A stretch of DNA of 64,000 nt from Terrimesophilobacter sp038243605 (GTDB taxonomy: Bacteria; Actinomycetota; Actinomycetes; Actinomycetales; Microbacteriaceae). Made by a program: the position numbers and the translations under genes. Where the stretch lies: the NCBI GenBank assembly GCA_038243605.1, contig JBBSQX010000007.1:1-64000 (forward strand), read 5' to 3'. Positions 8,273 through 17,432 of this stretch are shown here, in pieces. The stretch's first letter is position 1, and each line of letters starts with the position of its first letter. The notes under the pieces were generated by a model. The model had not been told where the DNA came from and did no database searches. It saw only the letters and a list, made by a program, of their open reading frames with translations.

Positions 8273-8956
8273 CTAAGATCTGGCCTCACCCAGGGTGTTG
8301 CCGAGGGTCTCACCGGTCGGGTCCTCCGCCGAAGGATCAGCCAGTTCATGGCCAGCAACCGGGGTGCCCGCCCACGTCGTGAGCCGCCAACCGTGCGTGA
8401 CGGAACCCTCCACCACTACGATCCCGGTGTTGTCCAGTTCGTTCTCCGCAGCGAACGATGGCGCAATGTTGTGTGCTCGCGCGGCCACCCACACGCGAAT
8501 GGCGGCGCCATGACTCACCACCGCCGCTGTGTCGGCACCGGATGCCGCAACCGCCGCCACGTCGGCATCGAACCGACCGAAGAAGTCGTGACCATCTGGC
8601 CCGCCCGGCATCCGGGCATCCAATTCTCCGAGCCCCCAGGCGAAAACGGTCTCCAAATAGCGGCGCACCGAATCGCGGTCGCTGCGCCGCTCCAGCTCAC
8701 CAGCTTCAATCTCATGCAACCCCGGGCGCACGTCGACAGAAAGCCCCGTGGCGACCGAAAGCGGCTCCGCCGTCAACTGGGTTCTCACGAGCGTTGATGC
8801 GTAAAGCGCGTCGATCGGCTCCTCGCGCAGCACGCCCGCCATCTGGGTCGCCTGCACTGTACCGAGCGCGGTGAGACCCGGGCCGGGGTGGGCGGTGTCG
8901 AGCTCTCCCAGCACGTTCGCGGGGGTCTGCCCGTGACGAATGAAAATTAGGCGCAC
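8273..8956 (-). CDS. Histidine phosphatase family protein
   Basis: 227 residues. The RHG motif of the phosphoglycerate-mutase-like phosphatases (LIFIRHGQTPAN, phospho-accepting His at residue 8) is at the very N-terminus, and the second catalytic histidine is in VVSHGAAIRVWV. The substrate is unknown; cofactor-independent hydrolase activity is the usual role. The GTG at 8956 is chosen because TAGGGT ends 7 nt before it; a longer frame would cross the divergent promoter of the HAD gene. Downstream, the small GNAT follows by 17 nt. Confidence 0.85.
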   Translation of the reverse strand: MRLIFIRHGQTPANVLGELDTAHPGPGLTALGTVQATQMAGVLREEPIDALYASTLVRTQLTAEPLSVATGLSVDVRPGLHEIEAGELERRSDRDSVRRYLETVFAWGLGELDARMPGGPDGHDFFGRFDADVAAVAASGADTAAVVSHGAAIRVWVAARAHNIAPSFAAENELDNTGIVVVEGSVTHGWRLTTWAGTPVAGHELADPSAEDPTGETLGNTLGEARS

Positions 8957-8963
8957 GCACTCC

Positions 8964-8969
8964 ACCCTA
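8964..8969 (-). promoter_or_regulatory. -10 box of a leaderless promoter (histidine phosphatase)
   Basis: TAGGGT on the minus strand, then 7 nt, then GTG at 8956. Confidence 0.5.
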
Positions 8970-9005
8970 GATTGGAAGCCTCCAGGGAACCCCAGCGTGG
9001 AGGGG

Positions 9006-9011
9006 TAGCGT
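9006..9011 (+). promoter_or_regulatory. -10 box of a leaderless promoter (HAD gene)
   Basis: TAGCGT, then 7 nt, then ATG at 9019. The alternative GTG at 9010 lies inside the -10 box, so it is unlikely to be the start. Confidence 0.55.
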
Positions 9012-9018
9012 GCCGACC

Positions 9019-9702
9019 ATGACACACACGGATCCGGCGGCAAGCGCCGTACTTTTCGATATCGACGGAACGCTCATCGACTCCAACTACCTGCACGTCG
9101 ACGCATGGAGCCGCGCTTTCGAACACCTGAAACACCCAGTCGATGCTTGGCGCATTCACGGGTCGATCGGTATGGATTCCGCAGTAATGTTCGAAACGCT
9201 GCTCGGCGCGCGAGCTGAAGAGCTCGGTTCTGAGGCGAAACGCCTGCACAGTAAATACATTGCCGAAAATGCTGCCCGGTTGCGACCTTTCAAGGATTCG
9301 CGCGAACTCCTGCGCGCCGTGGCGGCGACAGGCGTGCAGGTGGTGCTGGCGACATCCGCTCCCAAGGAGGAACTTACGAGGTTACTGAAGGTTCTCGACT
9401 GTGACGACGCAGTGTCGCACGTGACGTCGGCGGATGATGTGGGCCAGGCCAAACCGGCCCCCGCCATCCTGCGTGCTGCGCTGCGTAAGGCGAGCGCGAC
9501 ACCCGAACACGCGATCATGGTCGGAGACTCCGTGTGGGACATCGAGGCGTGCAACCGCGCAGGTATACCCTGTGTCGCGGTGCTCACCGGTGGAACAGCG
9601 GATGCCGACCTGCGCGACGCGGGCGCGGTGGCCGTGTATGACGACGTGGCCGCGCTTTTGGCCGAGTTGCAGGGCAGTCCGCTGGCCGCGCTCTGGGGCT
9701 AA
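9019..9702 (+). CDS. HAD-superfamily hydrolase (phosphoglycolate phosphatase-like)
   Basis: 227 residues. Motif I is FDIDGTLIDS (nucleophile Asp), the helical cap follows, motif II is the Ser in LATSAPKEE, motif III is the Lys in GQAKPAP, and motif IV is MVGDSVWDIEA. This is a subfamily IA phosphatase that removes phosphate from a small metabolite; beta-phosphoglucomutase is less likely. It is transcribed divergently from the histidine phosphatase. It is followed by an array of short tandem repeats rather than a clear terminator. Confidence 0.85.
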   Translation: MTHTDPAASAVLFDIDGTLIDSNYLHVDAWSRAFEHLKHPVDAWRIHGSIGMDSAVMFETLLGARAEELGSEAKRLHSKYIAENAARLRPFKDSRELLRAVAATGVQVVLATSAPKEELTRLLKVLDCDDAVSHVTSADDVGQAKPAPAILRAALRKASATPEHAIMVGDSVWDIEACNRAGIPCVAVLTGGTADADLRDAGAVAVYDDVAALLAELQGSPLAALWG

Positions 9703-9716
9703 AGCGCAGCCCACCC

Positions 9717-9856
9717 AGGCACCCTGACATTCGCACCCTGACCTAGGCATCCTGGCTCGGGCATCCTGACCCAAGCGCCCTGGCTCAGGCACGCGGGGCC
9801 ATCGGTTCGCGAGGCCATCGGTTCGCGAGGCCACCGGTTCGCGGGGCCATCGGTTC
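9717..9856 (+). repeat. Short tandem repeats between the HAD and DUF222 genes
   Basis: First about five degenerate units around CAcCCTGACctagg (9717-9792, period about 15-16). Then four 16-bp units of the form GCGaGGCCAtCGGTTC at 9793, 9809, 9825 and 9841, nearly identical. No coding potential is seen. The remainder of the gap up to 10030 shows no other feature. Confidence 0.8.
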
Positions 9857-10030
9857 GCGCAAGCCCACCGACCGGTTGCTGCGCACCGCGCCCCGCCGGC
9901 GTCCGTACGGCGCCAACACCCGCATGACGACAGCTACCAGCCACTCCTCCACACGCCGTCTCCGAAGGAAACTTCCAACAGATTGCTGCTTTTTGGGTCT
10001 CCTCGCTTCCCCGCCCGACAGAATTGTTGT

Positions 10031-11479
10031 ATGTCCGAAACATCCAGCGCAGTGCTCGCGGCCTTCCGCGATGTCACTCCGGTGCTGGCTGCGCTCCCGC
10101 ACGAGGTGAACGTGTTCGACGCGCTCGACGATGCTGATGTGCTCGACGTTCAGCGCGAAATCGCAGCCCAGCGGCGGTTGCTGGAGGCCAGGGCAGCAGT
10201 TGTTGCGGGGCAGGTTGCGCGCCGTTCCGCGCCAGAGCTTGGGTCGGCCGGGCTCGCGCAGCGCGGTGGGTTTCGCACTCCAGAAGAACTCACTCGCGTG
10301 ACCACCGGGTCCACCGCTGGCGAAGCCCGTTCGGTCGTGCGCGTGGGCGTGCTCATGAATGAGACAGCCACCGGTGGCCGCATCGACCAGAACACCGGCG
10401 AACGCTTCGCACCCACCCGACCGTGGCTAGCAGGGGTGTCCCACGCGGTGGCCGCCGGTGAGCTGTCGGTCGCAGCGGCAGAAGCGATTCGCTCCGGACT
10501 CGGCGAAGAAAGCGCATACATCACGACCGCAATGCTGGCGGATGCCGTGGTCATCCTCCTGCGCGAAGCTCGCGTCATCGACGTCGACCGGTTGTTCGCG
10601 CGCGCCCGTGCCCTGCGAGACGAACTCGATGTGATGGGTATCGCCGATCACGAACAGGAACGCCGCGACGCCAGATCGCTGAAACTTTTCAAGAAAGCGG
10701 ATGGCATGGGTCGCCTCGTCTGGGACATGGACCCCGAAACATTCACTCAGGTCGCCGAAACCTACGACCAGCTCACCTCACCGCGCCGTGGTGGGCCACG
10801 CTTCGTCTCGGCAGAAAGCTCGCCCGAGCAGGAGCGCGCCACACGCATCACACAAGACTCTCGCACCACCGAACAGATTGCCTCCGACGGGTTCGTTCAA
10901 CTATTGGGCATCGCTGGTGACACCGCCTCGACCGCACTGATCGGGCTGCGACGCCCCGCCGTGCGTGTGCTCGTCACCGCCGAAGCGCTGCGTGACCGCG
11001 ACGGGCACGGAAGGCTGGAAGGCTGCGACGTCCCCGTCTCCATCGACACCGTCGAGCGCATCGCCTGCGCCCAAGGAATTGTCGACATCACCTTCACCAC
11101 CGATGGCCAGCCGCTCGATGTCGGACGAGAACAACGGCTCTACACCCGCCGTCAGCGCATCGCCCTCGCCGTCAGAGATGGCGGATGCCGTTGGCCCGGC
11201 TGCGAACGACCACCCGCCTGGACAGAAGCCCATCACACCAAACACTGGCAACGAGACGATGGGCGAACGGATGTCGCCGACGGCATACTTCTCTGTCGGC
11301 ACCACCACCTCCTATTGCACAACAATCATTGGGAAATCGCGCGGGACGCCGGAACCTACTGGCTCACTCCGCCGCGCGACATCGACCCCAAACAGAAACC
11401 AATACCGATGCCGACGCACAGTTCGGCCATGCAACACGTCGAATCGCGCAGAGTCCGCGAATTGGCTCTCGCCCGATAG
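10031..11479 (+). CDS. DUF222 / HNH endonuclease-domain protein
   Basis: 482 residues in the layout abundant in actinobacteria: a helical DUF222 region followed by a C-terminal HNH nuclease domain. The HNH part shows a CRWPGC zinc-type pair, WTEAHHTKHW, and LCRHHHLLLHNNHW. Members of this family exist in many near-copies per genome and are often linked to mobile DNA such as intein-like or homing elements; the cellular role is not settled. Start chosen at MSETSS; CAGAAT lies 6 nt upstream, a degenerate form of the leaderless pattern. An in-frame upstream ATG at 9983 gives an unlikely extension. Confidence 0.85.
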   Translation: MSETSSAVLAAFRDVTPVLAALPHEVNVFDALDDADVLDVQREIAAQRRLLEARAAVVAGQVARRSAPELGSAGLAQRGGFRTPEELTRVTTGSTAGEARSVVRVGVLMNETATGGRIDQNTGERFAPTRPWLAGVSHAVAAGELSVAAAEAIRSGLGEESAYITTAMLADAVVILLREARVIDVDRLFARARALRDELDVMGIADHEQERRDARSLKLFKKADGMGRLVWDMDPETFTQVAETYDQLTSPRRGGPRFVSAESSPEQERATRITQDSRTTEQIASDGFVQLLGIAGDTASTALIGLRRPAVRVLVTAEALRDRDGHGRLEGCDVPVSIDTVERIACAQGIVDITFTTDGQPLDVGREQRLYTRRQRIALAVRDGGCRWPGCERPPAWTEAHHTKHWQRDDGRTDVADGILLCRHHHLLLHNNHWEIARDAGTYWLTPPRDIDPKQKPIPMPTHSSAMQHVESRRVRELALAR

Positions 11480-11499
11480 GCCTGACTCATCCCTCCTGC

Positions 11500-11655
11500 T
11501 CAACTGGGTGAGCTGACCACCCAGGTGAGTTGTCCAACCCGTGAGCGGCCAGACCCGTGAGTTGTTCAACCCGTGAGTGGCCCGCCCAGCTGAGCTGTCC
11601 AACCCGTGAGCTGTCGACCACGTGAGCGACCCACCCAGTTGAGCTGCCCACCCAG
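11500..11655 (+). repeat. Degenerate 16-17-bp tandem repeats upstream of ftsH
   Basis: About nine imperfect units with the core GTGAGYTG preceded by an AACCC- or CACCCA-like segment, for example ccaacccGTGAGCTG. The array starts 20 nt after the DUF222 stop. The rest of the gap to the ftsH start (11656-11865) has no gene; it must hold the ftsH promoter, but I cannot place it with confidence. Confidence 0.75.
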
Positions 11656-11865
11656 CTCTTTCCCCGGAGAGTAACCGGCACCCGCGGCGGGCGTCGGCGC
11701 TGGTGTCGCCACGAAGGCCCGAGATGGCTTCCGCTCCAAGCCCCACCGCGCTCCTTAGCGAACGAAATAACAGTTACGCCCCCAGCAAACACGTCACCGA
11801 CACCCAGATTCCCTCCGGTACCCTTGACGACAGAAAGGTGCCGGCGCCAACCGCCCGGATCGCAC

Positions 11866-13863
11866 ATGGACTTTAAGCGTTTTCTTCGCGGGCCGTTTCT
11901 TTACATCTTGCTCGCGATCGTTGTGGTGTCGGTGGGCGTCAGCCTGCTCACCAGCTCATCTTTTCGTGAAGTGACCACCCAGCAGGGCCTTCAACTGCTG
12001 TCGCAAAGCAAAGCCGAATCGGCGGTCATCGTGGATGGCGAGCAGCGCGTCGACCTCGTTCTGAAGAAGGCGGGCGACGACGGTAAGCAGGTTCAGTTCT
12101 ATTACGCGGCCCCGCGTGGCGCCGAAGTGGTCACCGCGGTGACCAACGCGAACCTCAAAACGTTTGATGACCAGGTCGATAAAGGAAACTGGCTCACCTC
12201 CCTCTTCGGCCTGATCATCCCGTTTCTGATCATCGGTGTGGTGTTCTGGTTCCTGCTCTCCCGCATGCAGGGTGGCGGCGGCAAGATTATGCAGTTCGGC
12301 AAGTCCAAGGCGAAGCTGATCTCCAAAGAAGACCCCAAGGTCACGTTCGATGATGTTGCAGGCGCCGACGAGGCAGTCGAAGAGCTTCACGAGATCAAAG
12401 AATTTTTGCAAGACCCCACCCGGTTTCTTGCCGTCGGTGCGCGCATCCCGAAGGGCGTACTGCGGTATGGCCCTCCCGGAACCGGAAAGACGCTTCTCGC
12501 ACGCGCCGTCGCCGGCGAGGCGGGCGTTCCCTTCTACTCGATCAGCGGATCCGACTTCGTCGAAATGTTTGTCGGTGTTGGTGCGAGCCGCGTGCGCGAC
12601 CTATTCGAGCAGGCCAAAGCTAACGCCCCCGCCATCATCTTTGTTGACGAGATCGACGCCGTCGGTCGCCACCGTGGCGCCGGCATGGGCGGCGGTCACG
12701 ACGAGCGCGAGCAGACACTCAACCAGCTGCTCGTCGAGATGGACGGCTTCGACGTCAAAACCAACGTCATCCTCATTGCGGCCACGAACCGCCCCGACAT
12801 CCTCGACCCGGCCCTGCTTCGACCCGGCCGTTTCGACCGCCAGATCGGCGTGGATGCCCCAGACAAGGTCGGCCGCCAAAAGATTCTTGAAGTGCACTCC
12901 AAGGGCAAGCCGATGGCCAAGGATGTCGACTTCGAAGTTCTCGCGCGCAAAACGCCAGGTTTCACCGGTGCCGACCTCGCGAACGTGCTCAACGAGGCCG
13001 CGCTGCTCACGGCGCGTTCCAACGCACAGATCATCGACAACCGTGCCCTCGACGAGGCCGTCGACCGCGTCATGGCCGGACCGCAGCGGCGCTCACGCAT
13101 CATGCGCGATCAAGAGAAACTGATCACCGCGTACCACGAGGGTGGTCATGCGCTCGCGGCCGCGTCCATGCGGCACACCGACCCGGTCACCAAGGTGACG
13201 ATTCTTCCGCGCGGTCGAGCCCTCGGTTACACGATGGTGATCCCGCTCGAAGACCGCTACTCGGTCACCCGCAACGAACTCCTCGACCAGCTCACCTACG
13301 CCATGGGTGGCCGCGTCGCCGAAGAGATCGTGTTCCACGACCCCACCACTGGTGCATCCAACGACATCGAGAAGGCGACCGATATCGCCCGCAAGATGGT
13401 CACCGAATACGGCATGAGTTCGGATGTCGGCCCCATCAAGCTCGGCAAATCCAGCGGTGAGGTGTTCATGGGCCGCGACATGGGCCACGGACGCGACTTC
13501 TCAGAAGGTCTCGCCGAAAAGGTCGACATTGAGGTGCGCAAGCTCATTGAGCAAGCCCACGATGAGGCGTGGAAGGTGCTCAACGACAACCGCAAGATAC
13601 TCGACCAGTTGGCCACCGAGTTGCTCGAGAAAGAGACACTCGACCACAACCAGCTCGCCGAGATCTTCACCAAAGTCAAGAAGTTGCCGGAGCGCCCACA
13701 GTGGCTCTCCAGCACCGGTCGCCCCGTCTCCAAGGTGCCACCCGTCGCGTTGCCGCAAAAGGCACCGATCGAGCCGGGTGCAGTGGATGGCGGAGTCGAC
13801 TCGGATGCCAGCAAGCCGAAGCGCGCACCCCGCCGCAAGGCGCCCGGAATCGCCACGGCGTAA
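11866..13863 (+). CDS. ftsH: ATP-dependent zinc metalloprotease FtsH
   Basis: 665 residues. Membrane-anchored AAA+ protease that degrades misassembled membrane and short-lived regulatory proteins. N-terminal membrane helix at about 8-28 (LYILLAIVVVSVGVSLL), a short extracytoplasmic domain, a second helix at about 107-127, Walker A GPPGTGKT at 202-209, the SRH arginine region RPGRFDRQI, and the zinc site HEGGH at 424-428. The start is the ATG of MDFKRFLRGP, conserved in related proteins as I recall them; an in-frame TTG 42 nt upstream adds an unlikely tail. folE follows at 9 nt, an order typical of this group. Confidence 0.95.
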   Translation: MDFKRFLRGPFLYILLAIVVVSVGVSLLTSSSFREVTTQQGLQLLSQSKAESAVIVDGEQRVDLVLKKAGDDGKQVQFYYAAPRGAEVVTAVTNANLKTFDDQVDKGNWLTSLFGLIIPFLIIGVVFWFLLSRMQGGGGKIMQFGKSKAKLISKEDPKVTFDDVAGADEAVEELHEIKEFLQDPTRFLAVGARIPKGVLRYGPPGTGKTLLARAVAGEAGVPFYSISGSDFVEMFVGVGASRVRDLFEQAKANAPAIIFVDEIDAVGRHRGAGMGGGHDEREQTLNQLLVEMDGFDVKTNVILIAATNRPDILDPALLRPGRFDRQIGVDAPDKVGRQKILEVHSKGKPMAKDVDFEVLARKTPGFTGADLANVLNEAALLTARSNAQIIDNRALDEAVDRVMAGPQRRSRIMRDQEKLITAYHEGGHALAAASMRHTDPVTKVTILPRGRALGYTMVIPLEDRYSVTRNELLDQLTYAMGGRVAEEIVFHDPTTGASNDIEKATDIARKMVTEYGMSSDVGPIKLGKSSGEVFMGRDMGHGRDFSEGLAEKVDIEVRKLIEQAHDEAWKVLNDNRKILDQLATELLEKETLDHNQLAEIFTKVKKLPERPQWLSSTGRPVSKVPPVALPQKAPIEPGAVDGGVDSDASKPKRAPRRKAPGIATA

Positions 13864-13872
13864 CGAGCAACA

Positions 13873-14553
13873 GTGACCGGCGAAGGTTCGAAGTCCGACG
13901 GTGTAACAACCGACGATTCGAAGAGCGGCGGCGTAGCGACCGATGGTTCGGCGACCGTGGGCGCAACAACCGACGATTCGAGAACCGACGGTGCTCGCAT
14001 CCGCGCGGCCGTCTCCGAACTACTTAAGGCGATCGGTGAGGATCCGACGCGCCCCGGCCTGATCGACACTCCCGCCAGGGTCGCGGAGTCGTACGCAGAA
14101 TTCTTCGCCGGAATTGGCGACGATCCGCTGCGGCACCTCACCGACTCCGAAACACTCAAGGATGCCGGCCAGCAACCGGGCGAGCTGATCTTGATGCGCA
14201 GCATCGACTTTCGTTCCATGTGCGAACACCACCTGCTGCCGTTTCTCGGAGTTGCACATATTGCCTATCTCCCTCGCGATCGGGTGGTCGGCCTCGGTAA
14301 ACTTCCCCGCGTAGTAGAAACGCTTGCCGCGCGCCCGCAACTGCAAGAGCGCCTCACCGAACAGATCGCTGACACCATCGAGCAGGGGCTCGACGCGCTC
14401 GGCGTTCTCGTGGTGCTCGAGGCGAGCCACGGATGCGTGACGGCACGCGACATCCGGCAGCGCAACAGCACCACGGTCACGCTCGCCGCGCGTGGAACAC
14501 TCGCCGAACCGGCCGCCCGGGCCGAAGCGATGGCACTCATCGGAAAGGCCTAA
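13873..14553 (+). CDS. folE: GTP cyclohydrolase I
   Basis: 226 residues. First step of tetrahydrofolate synthesis: GTP to 7,8-dihydroneopterin triphosphate. Zinc ligands are seen in MCEHHLLPF and SHGC, and the catalytic region has GLGKLPRVVE. The family is about 190 residues; this one has an extra N-terminal 40 residues built from three 10-residue repeats (GVTTDDSKSG-like), encoded by three 30-bp units at 13900-13989. The extension is low complexity and probably disordered. Begins with GTG 9 nt after ftsH and is followed by folP at 3 nt, so it is part of one operon. Confidence 0.95.
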   Translation: MTGEGSKSDGVTTDDSKSGGVATDGSATVGATTDDSRTDGARIRAAVSELLKAIGEDPTRPGLIDTPARVAESYAEFFAGIGDDPLRHLTDSETLKDAGQQPGELILMRSIDFRSMCEHHLLPFLGVAHIAYLPRDRVVGLGKLPRVVETLAARPQLQERLTEQIADTIEQGLDALGVLVVLEASHGCVTARDIRQRNSTTVTLAARGTLAEPAARAEAMALIGKA

Positions 14554-14556
14554 ACC

Positions 14557-15429
14557 ATGGCACGATTGCGTCGCTCAAAGCAGCCAGCGGGGCTGAGCCG
14601 CCCCTACATCATGGGAATTCTCAACGTTACCCCTGACTCATTCAGCGATGGCGGGCTGTACCGCAACTTCGACGACGCCGTCGACCACGCGGTGCGCATG
14701 TACGAGGCAGGCGCAAACATCATCGATGTGGGGGGCGAATCTACGCGCCCCGGAGCCGAGCGGGTTTCCGTCGATAAGGAGCAGCAGCGTGTGCTGCCCG
14801 TGCTGAACGAACTTGTTGCCCGCGACATCCCGGTGAGCATCGACACCATGAATGCGGCGACCGCGGCGGCAGCCGTCGACGCCGGAGCCGTTCTCGTCAA
14901 CGATGTTTCTGGCGGCCTCGCCGACCGGGGGATGCCCCGCGTTATCGCCGAAACGGGGGTCGACTATGTTGTCATGCACTGGCGCGGCCACAGCGCCGAC
15001 ATGGACTCCGCCGCCGTGTACACGGATGTCGTGCGCACCGTGCGCAGCGAACTGAAGAACCGCATCGCCGAACTCATCGTCGCCGGGGTGCAGCCGGAAC
15101 GCATCATCCTCGACCCCGGTCTCGGGTTCGCCAAAACCAGCGAGCACAACTGGCAGTTGCTCGGTCGAATGCACGAACTTGGAACCCTCGGCCACCGCAT
15201 GCTCATCGGCGCCTCACGCAAAAAGTTTCTTGCCCCACTGGTGCCAGGCGGCGCCCCCACGAGTGACCGTGACCCGGCCACCGCCACGATCAGCGCCCTC
15301 GCCGCCGAAGCAGGGGTGTGGGGGGTTCGCGTGCACGATGTCGCCGCAACCTCTGCAGCACTGAACGTGTGGGAGGCGTGGAACGGGGGGCGGGCACCAG
15401 CACCGCGAGCACTCGGGAGGGGCAAGTGA
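14557..15429 (+). CDS. folP: Dihydropteroate synthase
   Basis: 290 residues, TIM-barrel enzyme that joins p-aminobenzoate to dihydropterin pyrophosphate; the sulfonamide target. Signatures: MGILNVTPDSFSDGG (pterin/phosphate loop 1), DVGGESTRPGAE (loop 2), NDVSGG, and LIGASRKKFL with the Ser-Arg-Lys of the pyrophosphate site. The stop overlaps the folB start (GTGA), showing translational coupling. Length is normal. Confidence 0.95.
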   Translation: MARLRRSKQPAGLSRPYIMGILNVTPDSFSDGGLYRNFDDAVDHAVRMYEAGANIIDVGGESTRPGAERVSVDKEQQRVLPVLNELVARDIPVSIDTMNAATAAAAVDAGAVLVNDVSGGLADRGMPRVIAETGVDYVVMHWRGHSADMDSAAVYTDVVRTVRSELKNRIAELIVAGVQPERIILDPGLGFAKTSEHNWQLLGRMHELGTLGHRMLIGASRKKFLAPLVPGGAPTSDRDPATATISALAAEAGVWGVRVHDVAATSAALNVWEAWNGGRAPAPRALGRGK

Positions 15430-15797
15430 GCGCAACTCCCGACATCCTCACCCTCACCGGCCTTCGGGCGACCGGGCATCACGGAGTTTTCGAGCACGAG
15501 CGCCAAGACGGCCAAGAGTTCATCGTGGATTTGGCCGTCACCACCGATTTCGCTGCTGCCGCCGCCACGGATGACCTTGACAACACCATTCATTACGGCA
15601 TCCTCGCTGAGCAGGTCGTTGCCGCGATCGAGCGTGACCCCGTCGACCTCATCGAAACCCTCATCGAGCGCATCGCGGCGATCGTGCTCGAGCACCCGGC
15701 GGCGACATCCGTCACCGTCACGGTGCACAAGCCGCACGCGCCCATCACCGTGCCCTTCGCGGATGTGGCCGTGACGATCACCAGGAGCCGCCGGTGA
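15426..15797 (+). CDS. folB: Dihydroneopterin aldolase
   Basis: 123 residues, normal for the family. Converts dihydroneopterin to 6-hydroxymethyl-dihydropterin. The N-terminal GLRATGHHGVFEHERQDGQ has the HGVfehER signature with the substrate-contacting residues, and the C-terminal VTVHKPHAPI carries the conserved Lys-Pro. The GTG start overlaps the folP stop; its own stop overlaps the folK GTG, so the three genes are tightly coupled. Confidence 0.95.
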   Translation: MSATPDILTLTGLRATGHHGVFEHERQDGQEFIVDLAVTTDFAAAAATDDLDNTIHYGILAEQVVAAIERDPVDLIETLIERIAAIVLEHPAATSVTVTVHKPHAPITVPFADVAVTITRSRR

Positions 15798-16450
15798 GTG
15801 GGGTGCACGCCGCGGTGCCATCGAAGGAGCCAGCCGCGGTGCCAACTGCAATGACCGCCGTCATCGCGCTCGGCAGCAATCAGGGCGACCGTGAAGGACT
15901 TCTGCGCGATGCGGTGCGGGCCATTGGCGACCTTGACGGCGTGCGCGTGATTGCGGCATCCGGCATCGTCGAAACTCCTGCGCTCAAACTCAACGGTGTC
16001 GACGAGAGCGCTCCGAGCTACCTCAACGCTGTCGTCATCGCCGAGGCCGCCCTGCAGCCTGAGGAGTTGCTGCAGCAGCTTCACGGTATTGAAGCCCACC
16101 TTGGCCGGGTGCGTGACGAAGTGTGGGGGGATCGCACGATCGACCTCGACCTGATCGACTTCGGGGGCCTCGCCCGCCACAACGACACCATCATGCTGCC
16201 ACATCCACGCGCCTGGCAGCGAGCATTCGTGCTCGCCCCGTGGGTGCAGGTGCAGCCGCATGCGGTGCTCGTATCGCCAGCATCGAGCACCGGTGAAATC
16301 GGCCACACCGCGCGCGTCAGCGACACCGGACCCCACAGCGACACCGAACCCCCCACCACAAGCGGGCCCATCGCGGGCCTGCTCGCCGCCACCACCGACA
16401 CCGTCACCGTCTACCCGGCCCCCTCGCTCATGGAGGTGCTCGCGCCGTGA
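15794..16450 (+). CDS. folK: 2-amino-4-hydroxy-6-hydroxymethyldihydropteridine pyrophosphokinase
   Basis: 218 residues. Transfers pyrophosphate from ATP to hydroxymethyl-dihydropterin. Signatures: ALGSNQGDRE, the ATP-binding RDEVWGDRTIDLDLIDFGG, and LPHPRAWQRAFVLAPW. The core spans about residues 22-160; a Ser/Thr/Pro-rich C-terminal tail of about 50 residues follows (HTARVSDTGPHSDTEPPTTS), longer than usual. An internal ATG about 19 codons in could be the true start, but the GTGA overlap with folB favours 15794. Confidence 0.92.
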   Translation: MSGVHAAVPSKEPAAVPTAMTAVIALGSNQGDREGLLRDAVRAIGDLDGVRVIAASGIVETPALKLNGVDESAPSYLNAVVIAEAALQPEELLQQLHGIEAHLGRVRDEVWGDRTIDLDLIDFGGLARHNDTIMLPHPRAWQRAFVLAPWVQVQPHAVLVSPASSTGEIGHTARVSDTGPHSDTEPPTTSGPIAGLLAATTDTVTVYPAPSLMEVLAP

Positions 16451-16920
16451 AACGCACTCGCGTCACCACGATCCTCGTCGTCGCCGTGCTCGGCGCTGCG
16501 GCGGCCGCGTTCATTGAGGTGGCACTCGCCAAGAATGGCCTGCCCATTTTTAAGCTGTACATCACCTACGGAATCACGCTCGCCGTGATTGGCGGAATCG
16601 TGGTCAGCATGGCGGTGCCCATTTGGCGGATGACCCGCACGACAACCGCGCCCAGAGTGGACCCGTTTTACGCCACCAGAGTGGTGATGCTCGCCAAGGC
16701 ATGCGTCATCACCGGGGCGCTCGGCGTCGGCGTGGCGGCTGGTGTGCTGGCGTACCTTCTCACTCGATCTGTCATCGGGCCGACCCCAGTCGCGCAGACC
16801 ATCACCACCATTGTTGGTGCGGGTGTTCTACTTGCTGGGGGCCTCATTGCTGAGCGCCTGTGCAGCATCCCGCCCAGTGACGACGATAATGAAACCGGTA
16901 AAGACCCGGTGCAAGCCTGA
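16447..16920 (+). CDS. DUF3180 membrane protein
   Basis: 157 residues with four membrane helices (VTTILVVAVLGAAAAAFIEV, LYITYGITLAVIGGIVVSMA, and two near 85-105 and 115-135). DUF3180 genes regularly follow folK in actinobacteria; the function is not known. Here its GTG overlaps the folK stop (GTGA), so it is coupled to the folate operon. Ends with an acidic cytosolic tail (PPSDDDNETGKD). Confidence 0.88.
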   Translation: MKRTRVTTILVVAVLGAAAAAFIEVALAKNGLPIFKLYITYGITLAVIGGIVVSMAVPIWRMTRTTTAPRVDPFYATRVVMLAKACVITGALGVGVAAGVLAYLLTRSVIGPTPVAQTITTIVGAGVLLAGGLIAERLCSIPPSDDDNETGKDPVQA

Positions 16921-16949
16921 GCTGCCCAACACAACCTGCGAGGAATTAC

Positions 16950-17432
16950 ATGGCCGAACGACTTGAACTTAACGATGTGGCGTGGCAGCGCGTCTCCAAG
17001 CGACTCATCATTTCGGAGTACGTGGGTGCGGTGATCAGCGCAGCAATTTTCATCACGCTTGGTCTGATATTTACGAGCCTCTTCCAGTCGTGGGGCATCT
17101 GGATTGTGGCCGCCGTCGGTGTGATCACCGTGATCACCATGGTGATCATCCCGCGCCGAATCATGGCGATCGGCTACCAGCTTCGCGCCGATGACCTGCT
17201 GTTTCGCCGTGGCATTCTGTTCCAGCGTTTTGTTGCCGTGCCGTACGGGCGCATGCAACTCGTCGACATCAACCGCGGGCCACTCTCGCGCATGCTTGGC
17301 CTGAGTGAACTGAAGTTCGTGACCGCTGCCGCCTCCACCGGCGTCGTCATCCCCGGCCTGCGCGAAGCGGATGCCGAGGCGCTGCGCGACAAGCTCGTCG
17401 CGCTCGCCGAGACCCGCAGGGCCGGCCTGTGA
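16950..17432 (+). CDS. PH-domain (bPH2/YdbS-like) membrane protein
   Basis: 160 residues: two N-terminal membrane helices (about 24-70) followed by a bacterial PH-like domain (bPH2, formerly DUF304), with the pattern LRADDLLFRRGILFQRFVAVPYGRMQLVDINRGPLSRMLGL. This is like YdbS of Bacillus, the partner of YdbT. A GAGGA ribosome site lies 6 nt before the ATG. The stop overlaps the GTG of the next gene. Role unknown; in B. subtilis YdbST is linked to resistance to certain antimicrobial compounds. Confidence 0.88.
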   Translation: MAERLELNDVAWQRVSKRLIISEYVGAVISAAIFITLGLIFTSLFQSWGIWIVAAVGVITVITMVIIPRRIMAIGYQLRADDLLFRRGILFQRFVAVPYGRMQLVDINRGPLSRMLGLSELKFVTAAASTGVVIPGLREADAEALRDKLVALAETRRAGL